64,000 nucleotides of DNA from Polyangium sp. 15x6 (GTDB lineage: Bacteria; Myxococcota_A; Polyangia; Polyangiales; Polyangiaceae). Positions 8,230 through 17,800 of this stretch are shown piece after piece (the stretch's first letter is position 1; each line of letters opens with the position of its first letter). The stretch lies in the NCBI RefSeq assembly GCF_029960785.1, contig NZ_JASBQE010000016.1:105277-169276 (forward strand), read 5' to 3'. The translations under genes and the position numbers were made by a program. The notes under the pieces were generated by a model. The model searched no databases and was not told the origin of the DNA. It worked only from the letters and a program-made list of their open reading frames with translations.

Positions 8230-9662
8230 GTGGACCGCTCCCCCGCGCCGAGCCGATAAGCGCGCTCGGCCAGGCCCACCGCGCATTCCGAGGCGAGCTC
8301 CGCCGCCTCCTCCGCGTCGAGCCTGCCCGTCACCACGAGCCCCGCGAGCCAGTTGCAGCTCACCCGGCGCCAGACGTCGTGCCGCGCCGGGATCGAGCAA
8401 AACGCCCGTGTATCGTCGGTGAAACCCGCGGTGTTGTAGAGTCCGGCCGTCTCCGTGACCTGGTCGAGAAATCGGACCATCCCATTCGGGCTATCGAAGA
8501 ACCACCAGGGCGGCCCCAGCAAGACGGCCGGATAATACCCGGCGAGCGGAGCGAGCTCGCGCCCGTAGGTGCTCTCGTCGAGCGTGAAGAGCAGGAGCTG
8601 GAAGCGTGGATCGTCGCCGTAGGCTTCGAGCAGCGGCCGCAGGTTTCTCGTCCATTCGGTGGCGACGGGGATGTCGGCGCCGCGATCGGGCCCGAAGCGC
8701 GCGAGCAGCGCCCCGTGGTGGTTGCGCAGGCTGCCGGCGTGGAGCTGCATCACGAGGCCATCCTCGACGCTCATGCGCGCCATTTCCATGAGCATGTGGG
8801 CGGAGAACCGCGCGGCGTCGTTCGCGCTCGCCTCGCCGCGGAGCGCGCTCGAAAAGATTCGCTCGGCTTCCGCGGCGCCGAGCCGCTCGGCGTGCGGGGT
8901 GACGGCGCCGTGGTCGGTGGCCGTGGCGCCGAGCGCCTTGAACGTGGCGCGGCGTTCTTCGAGGGCTCGGATGTAATCGGCGTAGGTCGTGATATCGAGG
9001 CCGGCGGCCGCGCCGAGCCGCTCGATGTGGCCACGGAAGCCGGGCGTGCCCGGGTGCACGACCGCGTCGGGCCGGAAGGTCGGGCGAACGTCGAGCCGGC
9101 CCTCGGAGCGGAGGCGGCGGTGATGTTCGAGCGAATCCGCGGCGCCGTCCGTGGTGCACAGAATGCGGATCTCGAACCTCTCGTAAAGCGCGCGCGGGGA
9201 AAACTCCGGCCGTTCGAGGCGATCGGCGAGGTGATCGTACATGCGTTGGGCGTTTTTCCCGTCGAGCCGCTCGGTCACGCCGAATACGGAAATGAGGACG
9301 TCGGACAGCCAGAGGCCGCTCGGCGTGGTCCTGAAAATGTGAAAATGGTCGGCGAAGCGTTGCCAGACGCGGCGGTGATCACGCTCGTGAGGGCTCCCGT
9401 CGCGCGTGGGGATGCCGAGGTCTTCCATGGGCACGCCGCGGCTGTGGAGCAGGCGGCAGACGTAATGGTCGGGAAGGACGAACAGGTCGGCGGGCGAGCC
9501 GAAGCGGGCCGCGGGATCCGCGAGCAGCGCAGGATCCACGTGGCCGTGCGGGCTCACGATGGGCAGATCTCGCACCAGGGCGTAAAGCTCCCGGGCGGCC
9601 GCTCGCTGCGAGGGTTCCGCGGAAAAGAGGCGGTCGGGGTCGAGCGTCCATCGGGGCGGCAT
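8226..9662 (-). CDS. uxaC: Uronate isomerase (glucuronate/galacturonate isomerase)
   Basis: A 478-residue enzyme (E. coli UxaC has 470). It converts D-glucuronate to D-fructuronate or D-galacturonate to D-tagaturonate. Visible family features are S-P-H-G-H-V-D near residues 38-44 (metal-site histidines), the F-A-D-H-F-H segment, M-Q-L-H-A-G-S-L-R-N-H, and the C-terminal G-F-T-D-D-T-R-A-F element. The ATG at 9662 is preceded directly by AAGGG. It heads the uxaC - SDR - larA-like operon. A lipoprotein hydrolase gene ends only 20 bp upstream and may be co-transcribed. Its product feeds the neighbouring SDR, and its substrate could be supplied by the MIOX-like protein. Confidence 0.9.
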   Translation of the reverse strand: MPPRWTLDPDRLFSAEPSQRAAARELYALVRDLPIVSPHGHVDPALLADPAARFGSPADLFVLPDHYVCRLLHSRGVPMEDLGIPTRDGSPHERDHRRVWQRFADHFHIFRTTPSGLWLSDVLISVFGVTERLDGKNAQRMYDHLADRLERPEFSPRALYERFEIRILCTTDGAADSLEHHRRLRSEGRLDVRPTFRPDAVVHPGTPGFRGHIERLGAAAGLDITTYADYIRALEERRATFKALGATATDHGAVTPHAERLGAAEAERIFSSALRGEASANDAARFSAHMLMEMARMSVEDGLVMQLHAGSLRNHHGALLARFGPDRGADIPVATEWTRNLRPLLEAYGDDPRFQLLLFTLDESTYGRELAPLAGYYPAVLLGPPWWFFDSPNGMVRFLDQVTETAGLYNTAGFTDDTRAFCSIPARHDVWRRVSCNWLAGLVVTGRLDAEEAAELASECAVGLAERAYRLGAGERST

Positions 9663-9682
9663 CCCTTGCAGTATAGGGAATG

Positions 9683-10522
9683 CTAGGGCGACGCCCAGCG
9701 ACGGTCCCCCTCGATCACCCAGGCGAACGCGGCCTTTACCTCCCGCTCCATGACGCCGCCATAGCTGTGTCCGGCGCCCTCGGCGTGGATGACGCGCACG
9801 TCGATCCCGCCGCGGCGCATGCGCCCGGCCGATTCGCGCGCCTGCGCGGCGCAGCGGTCGCGACCGCAGGCGAGGAGCGCGCGCACGCCGCCGTGCGCCC
9901 GCCATCGCTCCGCGGTCGGGATGTCCCATTCGCGAAACAATCCATAACCGCCCTCGACCAGCGCCGCCCGCGCGAAGCGGGCCGGGTGGTTCGGCAGGAG
10001 CAACGCGCCCATGATGGCGCCTTGTGAAAATCCGGCATACGCGGGGGCCTCGAGATCGACGTGCTCGGGAAAACGCTCCCCGAGCGCCGCGAGCGCGAGT
10101 GTGATCTCCCGCCCGAGGGCGTGGTGCGTGGTGAAGAAATATCCCGTCTGCTCGGGCGGTACGTATGGATTCGTCGGAAAACCGCGGGGGCAGAGGATGA
10201 ACGCCCGGTCGCCGACGATGCCGCGCCAGAGCTCGCATTGCCATTCGGGCCGATCGCCCGCGCCGTGGGCCACGACGAGGACGGGCCGCTTCGAGGTCGC
10301 GCCGCGCGGGACCGAGACGACCGCGGGGCGATGGCGGGAGACCGGCAGGGCCACGAAGGGCGCATCCGATTCGAGGAGCGGGAGCGCGCCGCCCATGGCA
10401 GCGTCCGCCTGCTCCGCGTGCCCCGGCTTCACGGACGCGGGCGCGACCAGGCAACCCACGGTCGCGAGCGCGGCCCAGAGGGGGAAGGTGCACCGCATGA
10501 ATCTCGCGAGAGCAACCGACAT
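9683..10522 (-). CDS. Exported alpha/beta hydrolase (esterase-like)
   Basis: A 279-residue hydrolase with an N-terminal export signal; a lipobox-like T-V-G-C places a candidate lipidation site at Cys24. The nucleophile elbow is G-F-S-Q-G (Ser166), V-V-A-H-G-A-G-D marks the oxyanion strand, and the catalytic His is in E-G-A-G-H-S-Y. The fold resembles PHB-depolymerase/feruloyl-esterase-like serine hydrolases. The start is uncertain: ATG 10522 or ATG 10498. It ends 20 bp before uxaC on the same strand, so it may release uronates from esters, though that is inference. It is divergent from the histidine kinase gene, with about 240 bp between them that show no gene. Confidence 0.72.
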   Translation of the reverse strand: MSVALARFMRCTFPLWAALATVGCLVAPASVKPGHAEQADAAMGGALPLLESDAPFVALPVSRHRPAVVSVPRGATSKRPVLVVAHGAGDRPEWQCELWRGIVGDRAFILCPRGFPTNPYVPPEQTGYFFTTHHALGREITLALAALGERFPEHVDLEAPAYAGFSQGAIMGALLLPNHPARFARAALVEGGYGLFREWDIPTAERWRAHGGVRALLACGRDRCAAQARESAGRMRRGGIDVRVIHAEGAGHSYGGVMEREVKAAFAWVIEGDRRWASP

Positions 10523-10762
10523 GCCATCTTTCCCGTCGTCTTCGGGACCGGTAGCATCGCATATCGGAGCTTGTCGAGGTCCTGTTTTGCAACGGGCTGC
10601 GAAATGTCGCGAGCTGGTACGGCGACAAGCCGCCGATGACGTGTCCGCAGCGTCTGCCGCGCTGCCCGCGCCTTGCGACGGCGCCCGCGCACACCAAAGT
10701 TTCGAGCAAGTGGGCTCACGCGCCGATGCCCACCGGGCCTCCGGGCACACGGCTCTGAAATC

Positions 10763-12124
10763 ATGAAAATGCGCACCGAGTTCCGGCTCCTCCTCGCCGC
10801 GGTCATCATCATGATGTTTGGCGTCATCGCGTCGCTCGCCGTCTTCAAGCGAGCGTCGAGATCGCTCGCCGAGGCTCACGAGGTCATCGCCGGCAATGCG
10901 GCTCCCACGGTCGTGGCGCTCGATGTTGCGCAGGCGCGGCTCCGAAAGCTCCACGAGCTCGTCCTCTCTCGCCTCCTGGATGCGCCGGGTGATACGGCGC
11001 TGCGGGACGCATCCATCGCGGCGGCCGAGCGTGAGCTCGACCGCGCCATCGACGACTACCAGGCATTGCCCCGCGACCCCGGCGAGGCGCCGCTCCAGCG
11101 AGCGGTCACCGAATCGCTGGAGCAGGTGAACCGAGTCGTCAGCCGTTCGCTCGCGCTCGAACCAGCGGCGTTCGAGGCGTCCGGCCTGCGACGTGAGCTC
11201 GACGCGGCCATGACGCAGTTGAGCCGCGATCTCGTGCGAGCGAGCGAATTCAGCGCGTCGATTGCGAGCGCCGCGGCGGACGAGGTGGCCCGCACCTCGA
11301 CGCGGCTCTTGCCCATCGAATTCTTCATCGAGGGAATCACCTTCGTGGCAGCCGTACTGACGCTGACGCTCACCTATCGCGCGGTCCAGCGCGCGCGCGC
11401 CGTGGCGGCGGAGAGCGTCGCCGCGCTCGAACGCCGCGCGGATGAGCTCGAGAGTTTCTCCGGCAGGGTCGCGCATGATCTCTTGAGCCCACTCGCGACG
11501 GTCTCCCTGGCGCTGGACATGGCCAGCCGGCGCCTGACCGAGCCCGCCGACGCGTCGACACGCAAAGCCGTCACGCGTGCCTCGCAGACGCTGCAGCGTG
11601 TTCGCAGCTTCGTATCCGACCTCCTCGAGTTCGCGCGAGCGGGAGCGACGCCCCTCCCCGGCGTGCGCGCGCGCATCGATGACGTCGTCTCCGAGATCGC
11701 GGAAGAGTTCGGACCGGTGGCGCAAGATGCGGGCGTCGAGCTGCGTGTCGAAGCGATAACGACGGACCGCAGGGTCGCCTGCAGCCCAGGCGTGCTCATG
11801 AGCGTCCTGTCGAACCTCGTGCAGAATGCAATCAAATACATGGGGGATGGCGAGGAGAGGCGCATCACGATCCGATCCGTGGATCGTGACGACGAGGTGC
11901 GTGTCGAGGTCCAGGACACCGGCCCGGGCATTGCGCCGTCCGATCGTGATGGGCTTTTCGAGCTCTACGCGCGTGGGCACGACGCGAAGACGCCTGGGCT
12001 CGGCCTCGGGCTCGCCACGGTGAAGCGCCTCGTCGAGTCGCACGGGGGGCACGTCGGCGTGGAGACGGCGCCAGGGCGCGGCTCGGTGTTCTGGTTCTCG
12101 ATGCCAGCCGCGGCTCCCTCATAA
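10763..12124 (+). CDS. Membrane sensor histidine kinase
   Basis: A 453-residue HisKA/HATPase_c kinase. It has a membrane helix at residues 8-25, an extracytoplasmic helical sensor region (about 28-185) rich in Ala, Leu, Arg and Glu, and a second helix near 190-212. A coiled linker then leads to the H-box S-G-R-V-A-H-D-L-L-S-P with His238. The N-box is N-L-V-Q-N-A-I-K-Y, the G1-box D-T-G-P-G-I-A and the G2-box G-L-G-L-G-L. The C-terminus is the ATPase domain with no receiver. No response regulator gene is adjacent, so it is an orphan kinase as is common in myxobacteria. ATG 10763 was chosen as the residue just before the first membrane helix. Confidence 0.88.
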   Translation: MKMRTEFRLLLAAVIIMMFGVIASLAVFKRASRSLAEAHEVIAGNAAPTVVALDVAQARLRKLHELVLSRLLDAPGDTALRDASIAAAERELDRAIDDYQALPRDPGEAPLQRAVTESLEQVNRVVSRSLALEPAAFEASGLRRELDAAMTQLSRDLVRASEFSASIASAAADEVARTSTRLLPIEFFIEGITFVAAVLTLTLTYRAVQRARAVAAESVAALERRADELESFSGRVAHDLLSPLATVSLALDMASRRLTEPADASTRKAVTRASQTLQRVRSFVSDLLEFARAGATPLPGVRARIDDVVSEIAEEFGPVAQDAGVELRVEAITTDRRVACSPGVLMSVLSNLVQNAIKYMGDGEERRITIRSVDRDDEVRVEVQDTGPGIAPSDRDGLFELYARGHDAKTPGLGLGLATVKRLVESHGGHVGVETAPGRGSVFWFSMPAAAPS

Positions 12125-13687
12125 CGGGCTCACCTTCGGCCAGGCGAGCTCGACGCCATTTCGGAGCAGCAACGCCTGAAGCTCCTCGCGCAGCGATTTC
12201 CGGGCGCGCACCTCTCGCGGGAGCACGCGGCGCTCGAGGCAAAACGTCGCGAGGAGCCCCGCGGCCTCGCCCACGCTCCACTCGACCGGGTGGACCCGGA
12301 AGGCGCCGTTGGTGATATGGGTCGTCCCGAGGTTCTTGCCTCCCGGCAAGACGTTTTCCATACGCACCGGAATGAGCGCGCCCAGCGGAATCTGAAACGG
12401 CCAGCAGCCAAGGTCGAGGTAACCCGCGCCTCCGACGCGCGGGTGCAAATCGATGCGGTAGCAACCAATCCCGACGCTGTCGTCGAAGATCGCGGGGCCG
12501 TCGGGGCGAAGCGGATACGCGATGTGCTGCTCGAGCACCGTGAACTCCGCGCGGATGCGGCGGGATTCGCGAATGTACGGCGCCGGCGCGAGGCCGTCCG
12601 CAGTGCCGCCGACCACGTCCGCGCGGAGGCGCAATCCGCGGTATCCGACGCCGCCGTCGGGTCGGGGGGCCTCGGTCTGTAACCAGTAGAGGAGGCTCAG
12701 GCTGAGCTGCCGCGCGGCGTCCTCGTTCCGCGCGGCTTCCGCCGCGTCGACGCCGCAGACGGGCCCGAGCCAGTAATCGTTCTGAGGCCAGTTCACGATG
12801 GTGACGTCGCTCCGCGCGAAGCCCGGCTCGAAGACGTCCTTGTCGAGGATACGCCGGAAGGTCCACCACGGGTGGCCGTCGTCCGCGGCGAACAGGCCCC
12901 GCCTCAGCGGCTCGAGGGTCTCGGGGCGAACGGTCGTCCAATCGAGCAGACGGCCCGGCCAGCCCTGGGGCTCGTACGCGCGCCAGAAATCGTATTGACG
13001 GGGTTTGTCGATGGTATGGTCTTCCCCGGGGAGGTGCTCCATCGCGAAGCACACCGTGATTGCTTGCTGGGCCCTCGGGTCCGCCGCCTCGGCGGCGTGC
13101 GGCTCCCCCGTCTCCGCGCGGGACTCTTGCCCGAGGACGTGCTCCACGCCCGCGAGGGCCAGGAGCTCGCCGTGGGGCGTGGCGTCGATGAAGTAATCGG
13201 CCTCGATGAGGACGTCGCGCCCCGATTCCCGTCCTCGGACCACGACGCCGGTCACCCGGTCGCCATGCGTCCACGCCGAGATCGGCCGGTGGAGGCGGAG
13301 CTCGAAGAGGCTGCCGTTGAGGCGGTACGGCGCGATCATCTCGTGCAGCACGGCGACCGCGATGCGCGGATCGTGGCAGAGGCGGCTGACCCATCCATTC
13401 CCCGGGTTCAGGGTGGGAAGGGCCTTGGCCGACGCGGAGAGTGGCACGTTTCTGCGATAATACTGCCGGATCCCATCGCGCAGCGCGCGGTAGCTCCGGT
13501 TTGCCCCGTATTCCTCGATCCACGGGTGTTCGTCGGGAGGAACGGCCTGGTTCGTCAATTGACCGCCGAGCCAGCGCGTCTCCTCGGTCAGCACGACACG
13601 GAGGCCCATCCGAGCCGCCGCGAGCGCCGCGGCGCAGGCGCCGAGTCCACCGCCGATGATGGCCACGTCGGTCCGGATCACGTCCAT
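12119..13687 (-). CDS. FAD-dependent oxidoreductase (FAD_oxidored family)
   Basis: A 522-residue flavoprotein with an N-terminal dinucleotide-binding fold. D-V-A-I-I-G-G-G-L-G-A-C (about 7-18) is followed by E-E-T-R-W-L-G-G-Q, the usual FAD_oxidored signature. The rest matches the long version of this family often labelled FAD-dependent oxidoreductase or xanthan lyase-like, with P-G-G-K-N-L-G-T-T-H-I near the C-terminus closing the FAD site. The substrate is unknown. It ends in a 6-bp overlap with the convergent histidine kinase gene and starts 1 bp after the stop of the pyruvyl transferase gene, so the two form an operon, perhaps in glycan modification. Confidence 0.82.
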   Translation of the reverse strand: MDVIRTDVAIIGGGLGACAAALAAARMGLRVVLTEETRWLGGQLTNQAVPPDEHPWIEEYGANRSYRALRDGIRQYYRRNVPLSASAKALPTLNPGNGWVSRLCHDPRIAVAVLHEMIAPYRLNGSLFELRLHRPISAWTHGDRVTGVVVRGRESGRDVLIEADYFIDATPHGELLALAGVEHVLGQESRAETGEPHAAEAADPRAQQAITVCFAMEHLPGEDHTIDKPRQYDFWRAYEPQGWPGRLLDWTTVRPETLEPLRRGLFAADDGHPWWTFRRILDKDVFEPGFARSDVTIVNWPQNDYWLGPVCGVDAAEAARNEDAARQLSLSLLYWLQTEAPRPDGGVGYRGLRLRADVVGGTADGLAPAPYIRESRRIRAEFTVLEQHIAYPLRPDGPAIFDDSVGIGCYRIDLHPRVGGAGYLDLGCWPFQIPLGALIPVRMENVLPGGKNLGTTHITNGAFRVHPVEWSVGEAAGLLATFCLERRVLPREVRARKSLREELQALLLRNGVELAWPKVSPL

Positions 13688-13688
13688 G

Positions 13689-14822
13689 TCACGCGGCCTC
13701 GCGTTCGCGTTGCGCCTTCAGGATGTCGACGACCATCCGGTTCGTCTCCCTCGCGCGATCCTTGAGGGCCGGGAGCAAGCGGCGGATCTTGGCGCGCGTC
13801 TCGTTACGCGTGTCCCACGAACGGTCGAGCCTTGCGATGAGCTGGCCGGCGCTGATGGTGCCGAGCGGCGGGGTCTCCATTTCGAGGTCCTCGATGAACC
13901 CCTTCACCTTGGAGGCATAAGGCAGCGCGACGAAAGGGATCTCGCGGAGCGCCGAGAAGATCAGGAAGTGGAGGCGCATCCCCACCGTGAACTCGAGGTG
14001 GCCGACGAAATTCAGGATCTGCTGCGGCGTGTACGGACGCCGCAGGACCTCGGCGCGCTCGGCGTTTTTCATGTGGGCGACGACGGCGTGGCTGTGCTGC
14101 ACGTCCGTCCTTTCCATCGACACGAACACGACGTCCGCGTCGAGCCGCTCGATGACGAAGTCGGCCGCGTTCGCGAGCAGCGAATAATATTCGTCGGGAT
14201 CGATGTCGGGCGCCGCGGGCCCCGGCTCCCGGACGGAGAAACCGACCAGGTGCCGTTCGAACTCGACGCCCTCCGCCTTGATGGCCTCGATGGGCAAGGG
14301 CTCCTCGCGCAGGAGCAGCGCCGGATCGGCGGTGAGGTGAATCTCGCGATCCACCCCGACGTCCTCGAGCAGGCGGCGCGCTTGCTTGTCACGGACGGTG
14401 ACGACGGTCGCCGCGTTCAGGGCCGTCCGCACGGTTTGTCGCGCGCTCGGATTCTCGAGCGGTCCGGCGCTCACGGCATAGACGACGACGGGGACGCCGA
14501 GCTCCTTCGCGATGAGCACCTCTCGCAGGTACGTCGCGGCGTCACGATCGTAGAGGATGCCGCCGCCGCCGAGGATGAAGACGTCGAGCCGCCCGACCTC
14601 GGCGGCGGATTCCTTGCGCGTGAGGCTGCGGACGGGTATGGCGCGGTCGACGTCGTGCCTCCGTTCCGTGTCCTGGGGATTGAGGGAGAATACGGTGATC
14701 TCCGCGGGAACCGACGCTCGTAATTGCGTGATGATACCATCGAGGATGGCTTCGTCGCCGAGGTTCATGCCTCCGTAAGAGCCGGAGATCCCGATGCGGT
14801 AGGGGTGGTTCGTCCGCTCCAT
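13689..14822 (-). CDS. Polysaccharide pyruvyl transferase family protein (CsaB-like)
   Basis: A 377-residue enzyme of the PS_pyruv_trans family, which adds ketal pyruvate to sugars of surface glycans. Family features are the N-terminal G-S-Y-G-G-M-N-L-G-D-E-A-I-L block, the G-G-G-G-I-L-Y motif and the C-terminal V-G-M-R-L-H-F-L segment containing the conserved Arg-His. There is no signal peptide, consistent with action in the cytoplasm on lipid-linked precursors. It lies 72 bp downstream of the large kinase gene on the same strand and 1 bp before the FAD oxidoreductase. The acceptor sugar cannot be told from sequence. Confidence 0.87.
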   Translation of the reverse strand: MERTNHPYRIGISGSYGGMNLGDEAILDGIITQLRASVPAEITVFSLNPQDTERRHDVDRAIPVRSLTRKESAAEVGRLDVFILGGGGILYDRDAATYLREVLIAKELGVPVVVYAVSAGPLENPSARQTVRTALNAATVVTVRDKQARRLLEDVGVDREIHLTADPALLLREEPLPIEAIKAEGVEFERHLVGFSVREPGPAAPDIDPDEYYSLLANAADFVIERLDADVVFVSMERTDVQHSHAVVAHMKNAERAEVLRRPYTPQQILNFVGHLEFTVGMRLHFLIFSALREIPFVALPYASKVKGFIEDLEMETPPLGTISAGQLIARLDRSWDTRNETRAKIRRLLPALKDRARETNRMVVDILKAQREREAA

Positions 14823-14894
14823 TCATTCCTCCATTCGCGTGAGTGCCCGAGATGGGCGTGGGGCTGCGATGGCGAATGTCCAGCAGACGATAGG

Positions 14895-17800
14895 TCAGGC
14901 GGCAGGCAAGAGCGGCAGCTCGATCCGGAACGTCGAGCCCTGGCCGACCTCGCTCGACACGGAAATCCGCCCGCCGTGCGCCTCGACGATGGTGCGGGTG
15001 ATGTAGAGGCCGAGCCCCAGCCCCCCGTAGTGGCGCGAAGATACACCGCGGTGAAATCGCTCGAAGAGGTGCGCCTGCACCTCGGCCGGGATCCCGATCC
15101 CGTGGTCCGTCACCGAGACGCGCGCGCGCTGCCCATCGACGTCGATCGTGATTTCGATGGGTTTTTCTTTCCCGAACTTGATGGCATTCGTGAGGAGGTT
15201 CGTCACGACCTGCTCGAGCCGGTACGGGTCCCATTGGCCGACGACAGGCTGATCCGCGCGCACGGTGAGCGTGCTGCCGGATTGCGCGATCTGATCGCCG
15301 AGGTGGGCAGAGACCTCCTGGACGAGCGCGCGCAGCTCGACGTGCGTCGGGTTCAGCTCGAGCTTCCCCGCCTGGATCCGGGTGACGTCGAGCAGCGTGT
15401 CGACGAGGCTGGCGAGGCGCTTGATCTGGCGCCCGGAGAGGGCGACCGCGGACCTCACGCGCTCGACGTCCATGCCCCGCGAGAGCCGTTGCTCCAGCGA
15501 TTGAATGGCGAGCTGGAGGCTGGTGAGCGGGGTGCGGAGCTCGTGGGAGGCGATGGAGAGGAATTCGTCCCGCACGCGGACCGCCTCCTCCGCCGCGGCG
15601 CGCGCGCCCCGCTCGTCGAGCAGGAGGCGATCACGCTGCATTTCGGCGCGCACGCGCGCGGTGACGTCGCGGAAGCTCCAGACACGCCCGACCACGCGCT
15701 CGCCGAGGCGCTGCGGCTGCGAATAACGCTCGAAGACCCGACCGTCCGCGAAGGGGAGCATGTCGACGCTGCTCTCCTCGGGCGAGGAATAGAGGGTGCG
15801 GACCTTTTGCTCGAACGACTCGGGCTCGAGGAGCTCATGGCGGACGGACGAACGGAACACGTCGTCCGAACCGCTTTCGAGGACGTCGTCGGAAACGCGC
15901 CACATCTCCACGAACCTGCGGTTGTGGCGCACGACGTGCCGCCCGCAGTCGACGACGAGGATGCCGTCCGCCGTCGATTCGAGCGTGGCCTCGAGGAGCG
16001 AGTAGGAATGGCGCAGCCCCTCCTCGGCGCGCTTGCGGGAGGTGACGTCGGTCGCGATGCCGCAAATGCCGTACGTTTTCCCGGCGAGATCGCGGAGCGG
16101 GAACTTGACGCACATATAGGTGCGTATCTCGCCTTGGGACAGCGACGACTCGTCGAACTCGATGGCCCGGTTCTCCCGCGCGACGAGGAGATCATGGGCG
16201 CGATACTGATCGGCGAACTCGCGCGGGAAGAGCTCGTGGTTGGTCTTGCCGATGATGTCCTCGGGGCGCAATTGGAGGAGCTCCTCGAGGCAGCGGTTGA
16301 CGAAGATGAAGCGGCCCTCCAGGTCCTTGGCGAAGATGAGGGCGCTCGTATTGTCCACGATGGACTGGAGGAGCTCCTGGCTCTCTCGAACGGATTCCTC
16401 CGCGCGCCGTCGCACCGCGTTCTCCTGCTGCAGATCCGCATAGAGGCGCGCATTCTCGATGGAAATGGCCGCCTGGGCCGAGAGCAGCCGGATCACCTCG
16501 ACGCGCGCGGGGGTGAACGCCGAGCGGGTGAGGTCGTTTTCGAGGTAGAGCACGCCAGCGAGGCGGCCCTTGTAGACGATGGGCGCGGCGAGCAAGGAGC
16601 GAGGTCGTCCGCTCGTGAGCCAGGGATCCCGCGCGAACGGCCCGTCGCTCGGGCGGTCGTCGAGGACGATGGTCTCGCCCGTGCGCGCCACGTACGTCAC
16701 GACGCCGGCCGGCAGGTCCGCGCGGCCCTCGATGGGCGTCGCGCCGAGCGCGTGGACGGGCGCCTCCCCGATGCGGTGCTCGGCCTCGACGACGAGCCGT
16801 CCGTCGCGCAGGAGCAAAAGGACGCAGCGCCGCGCGCCGGTGTTCTCGATCAAGATGCGCATGAGCGCGTCGAGCAGGCGGTCGAGGACGATCTCGCCCG
16901 AGATGGCCTGGGAAGCCTTGAGCACCGAGGCGATGTCGAGCACGGCGCCGGCAGGCACGGCGGCCCCCGGGCCTCTCGCGCCGCGAAGAATCTCGCCTGG
17001 GACGAGGTCCGGATACGAACGCTCGAGGCGCCGCAGCACCTCGGTCGCGCCCCATTGGCCATAGACCTTGTGCGCCTCGGTGAGGTAGGCGCGGGCGATG
17101 GTGGTTTTGCCGAGCGCACGGAACGAGAGGCCCGCGAGTTCGTTGGCGAGCGCCTCGTCCTGGAGGTAACCGCCGCGCTGCGCGAGGGCGATCGCCTCGT
17201 CGTACCGATCGCCGGCGCCGCGCATGTCGCCGCGGGCGCGCGTGAGCTCGGCGACGAGGAGGGCGCACCGGTGCGCGAGGTTCTCGGGGCAGAGGGCGGC
17301 CCAGCGGGAGAGCTCGAGCGCGTAGGCCTCGGCGGTCGCGAGGAAGTGCGCGCGCTCGTCGGGGGAGACGACGTCCGATGCCCGCGCGAGCGCGAGGCCA
17401 CCATAAAAATGCAAGGCCGGGTTGCCTTGCCAGCTCTCGACGCCCGAGAGCGCGGGGTTCGTCCGAAGCGCGACGCGCGCAGCCTCCTCGAACGCGCCCT
17501 GGAAGACGCAGAGGGCCACGGTGTAGAAATGGGCGATGTAGAGCGAGGCCTGGTTGCCGATGCGGCGCGCCTCCGCGATGACCTCGTCGATGTCCACGAA
17601 GGGGCCCACGAGCGTGGTGGGTCGTTCGGTCTCGACCGAGAGGTTGTGCGCGAGCTGCCCCACCGCTCCGCCGATCCACGTGACGGCGTTGAACTGGTCG
17701 AGCTTGCGCACCCGGTGGAAGCTCTCCACCTCGGCGAGGAGATCGGGGAGCGGGAGGCCTCGGAGGAAGCTATTCGTGAGAAGGTCGACCGTGTTGTAGA

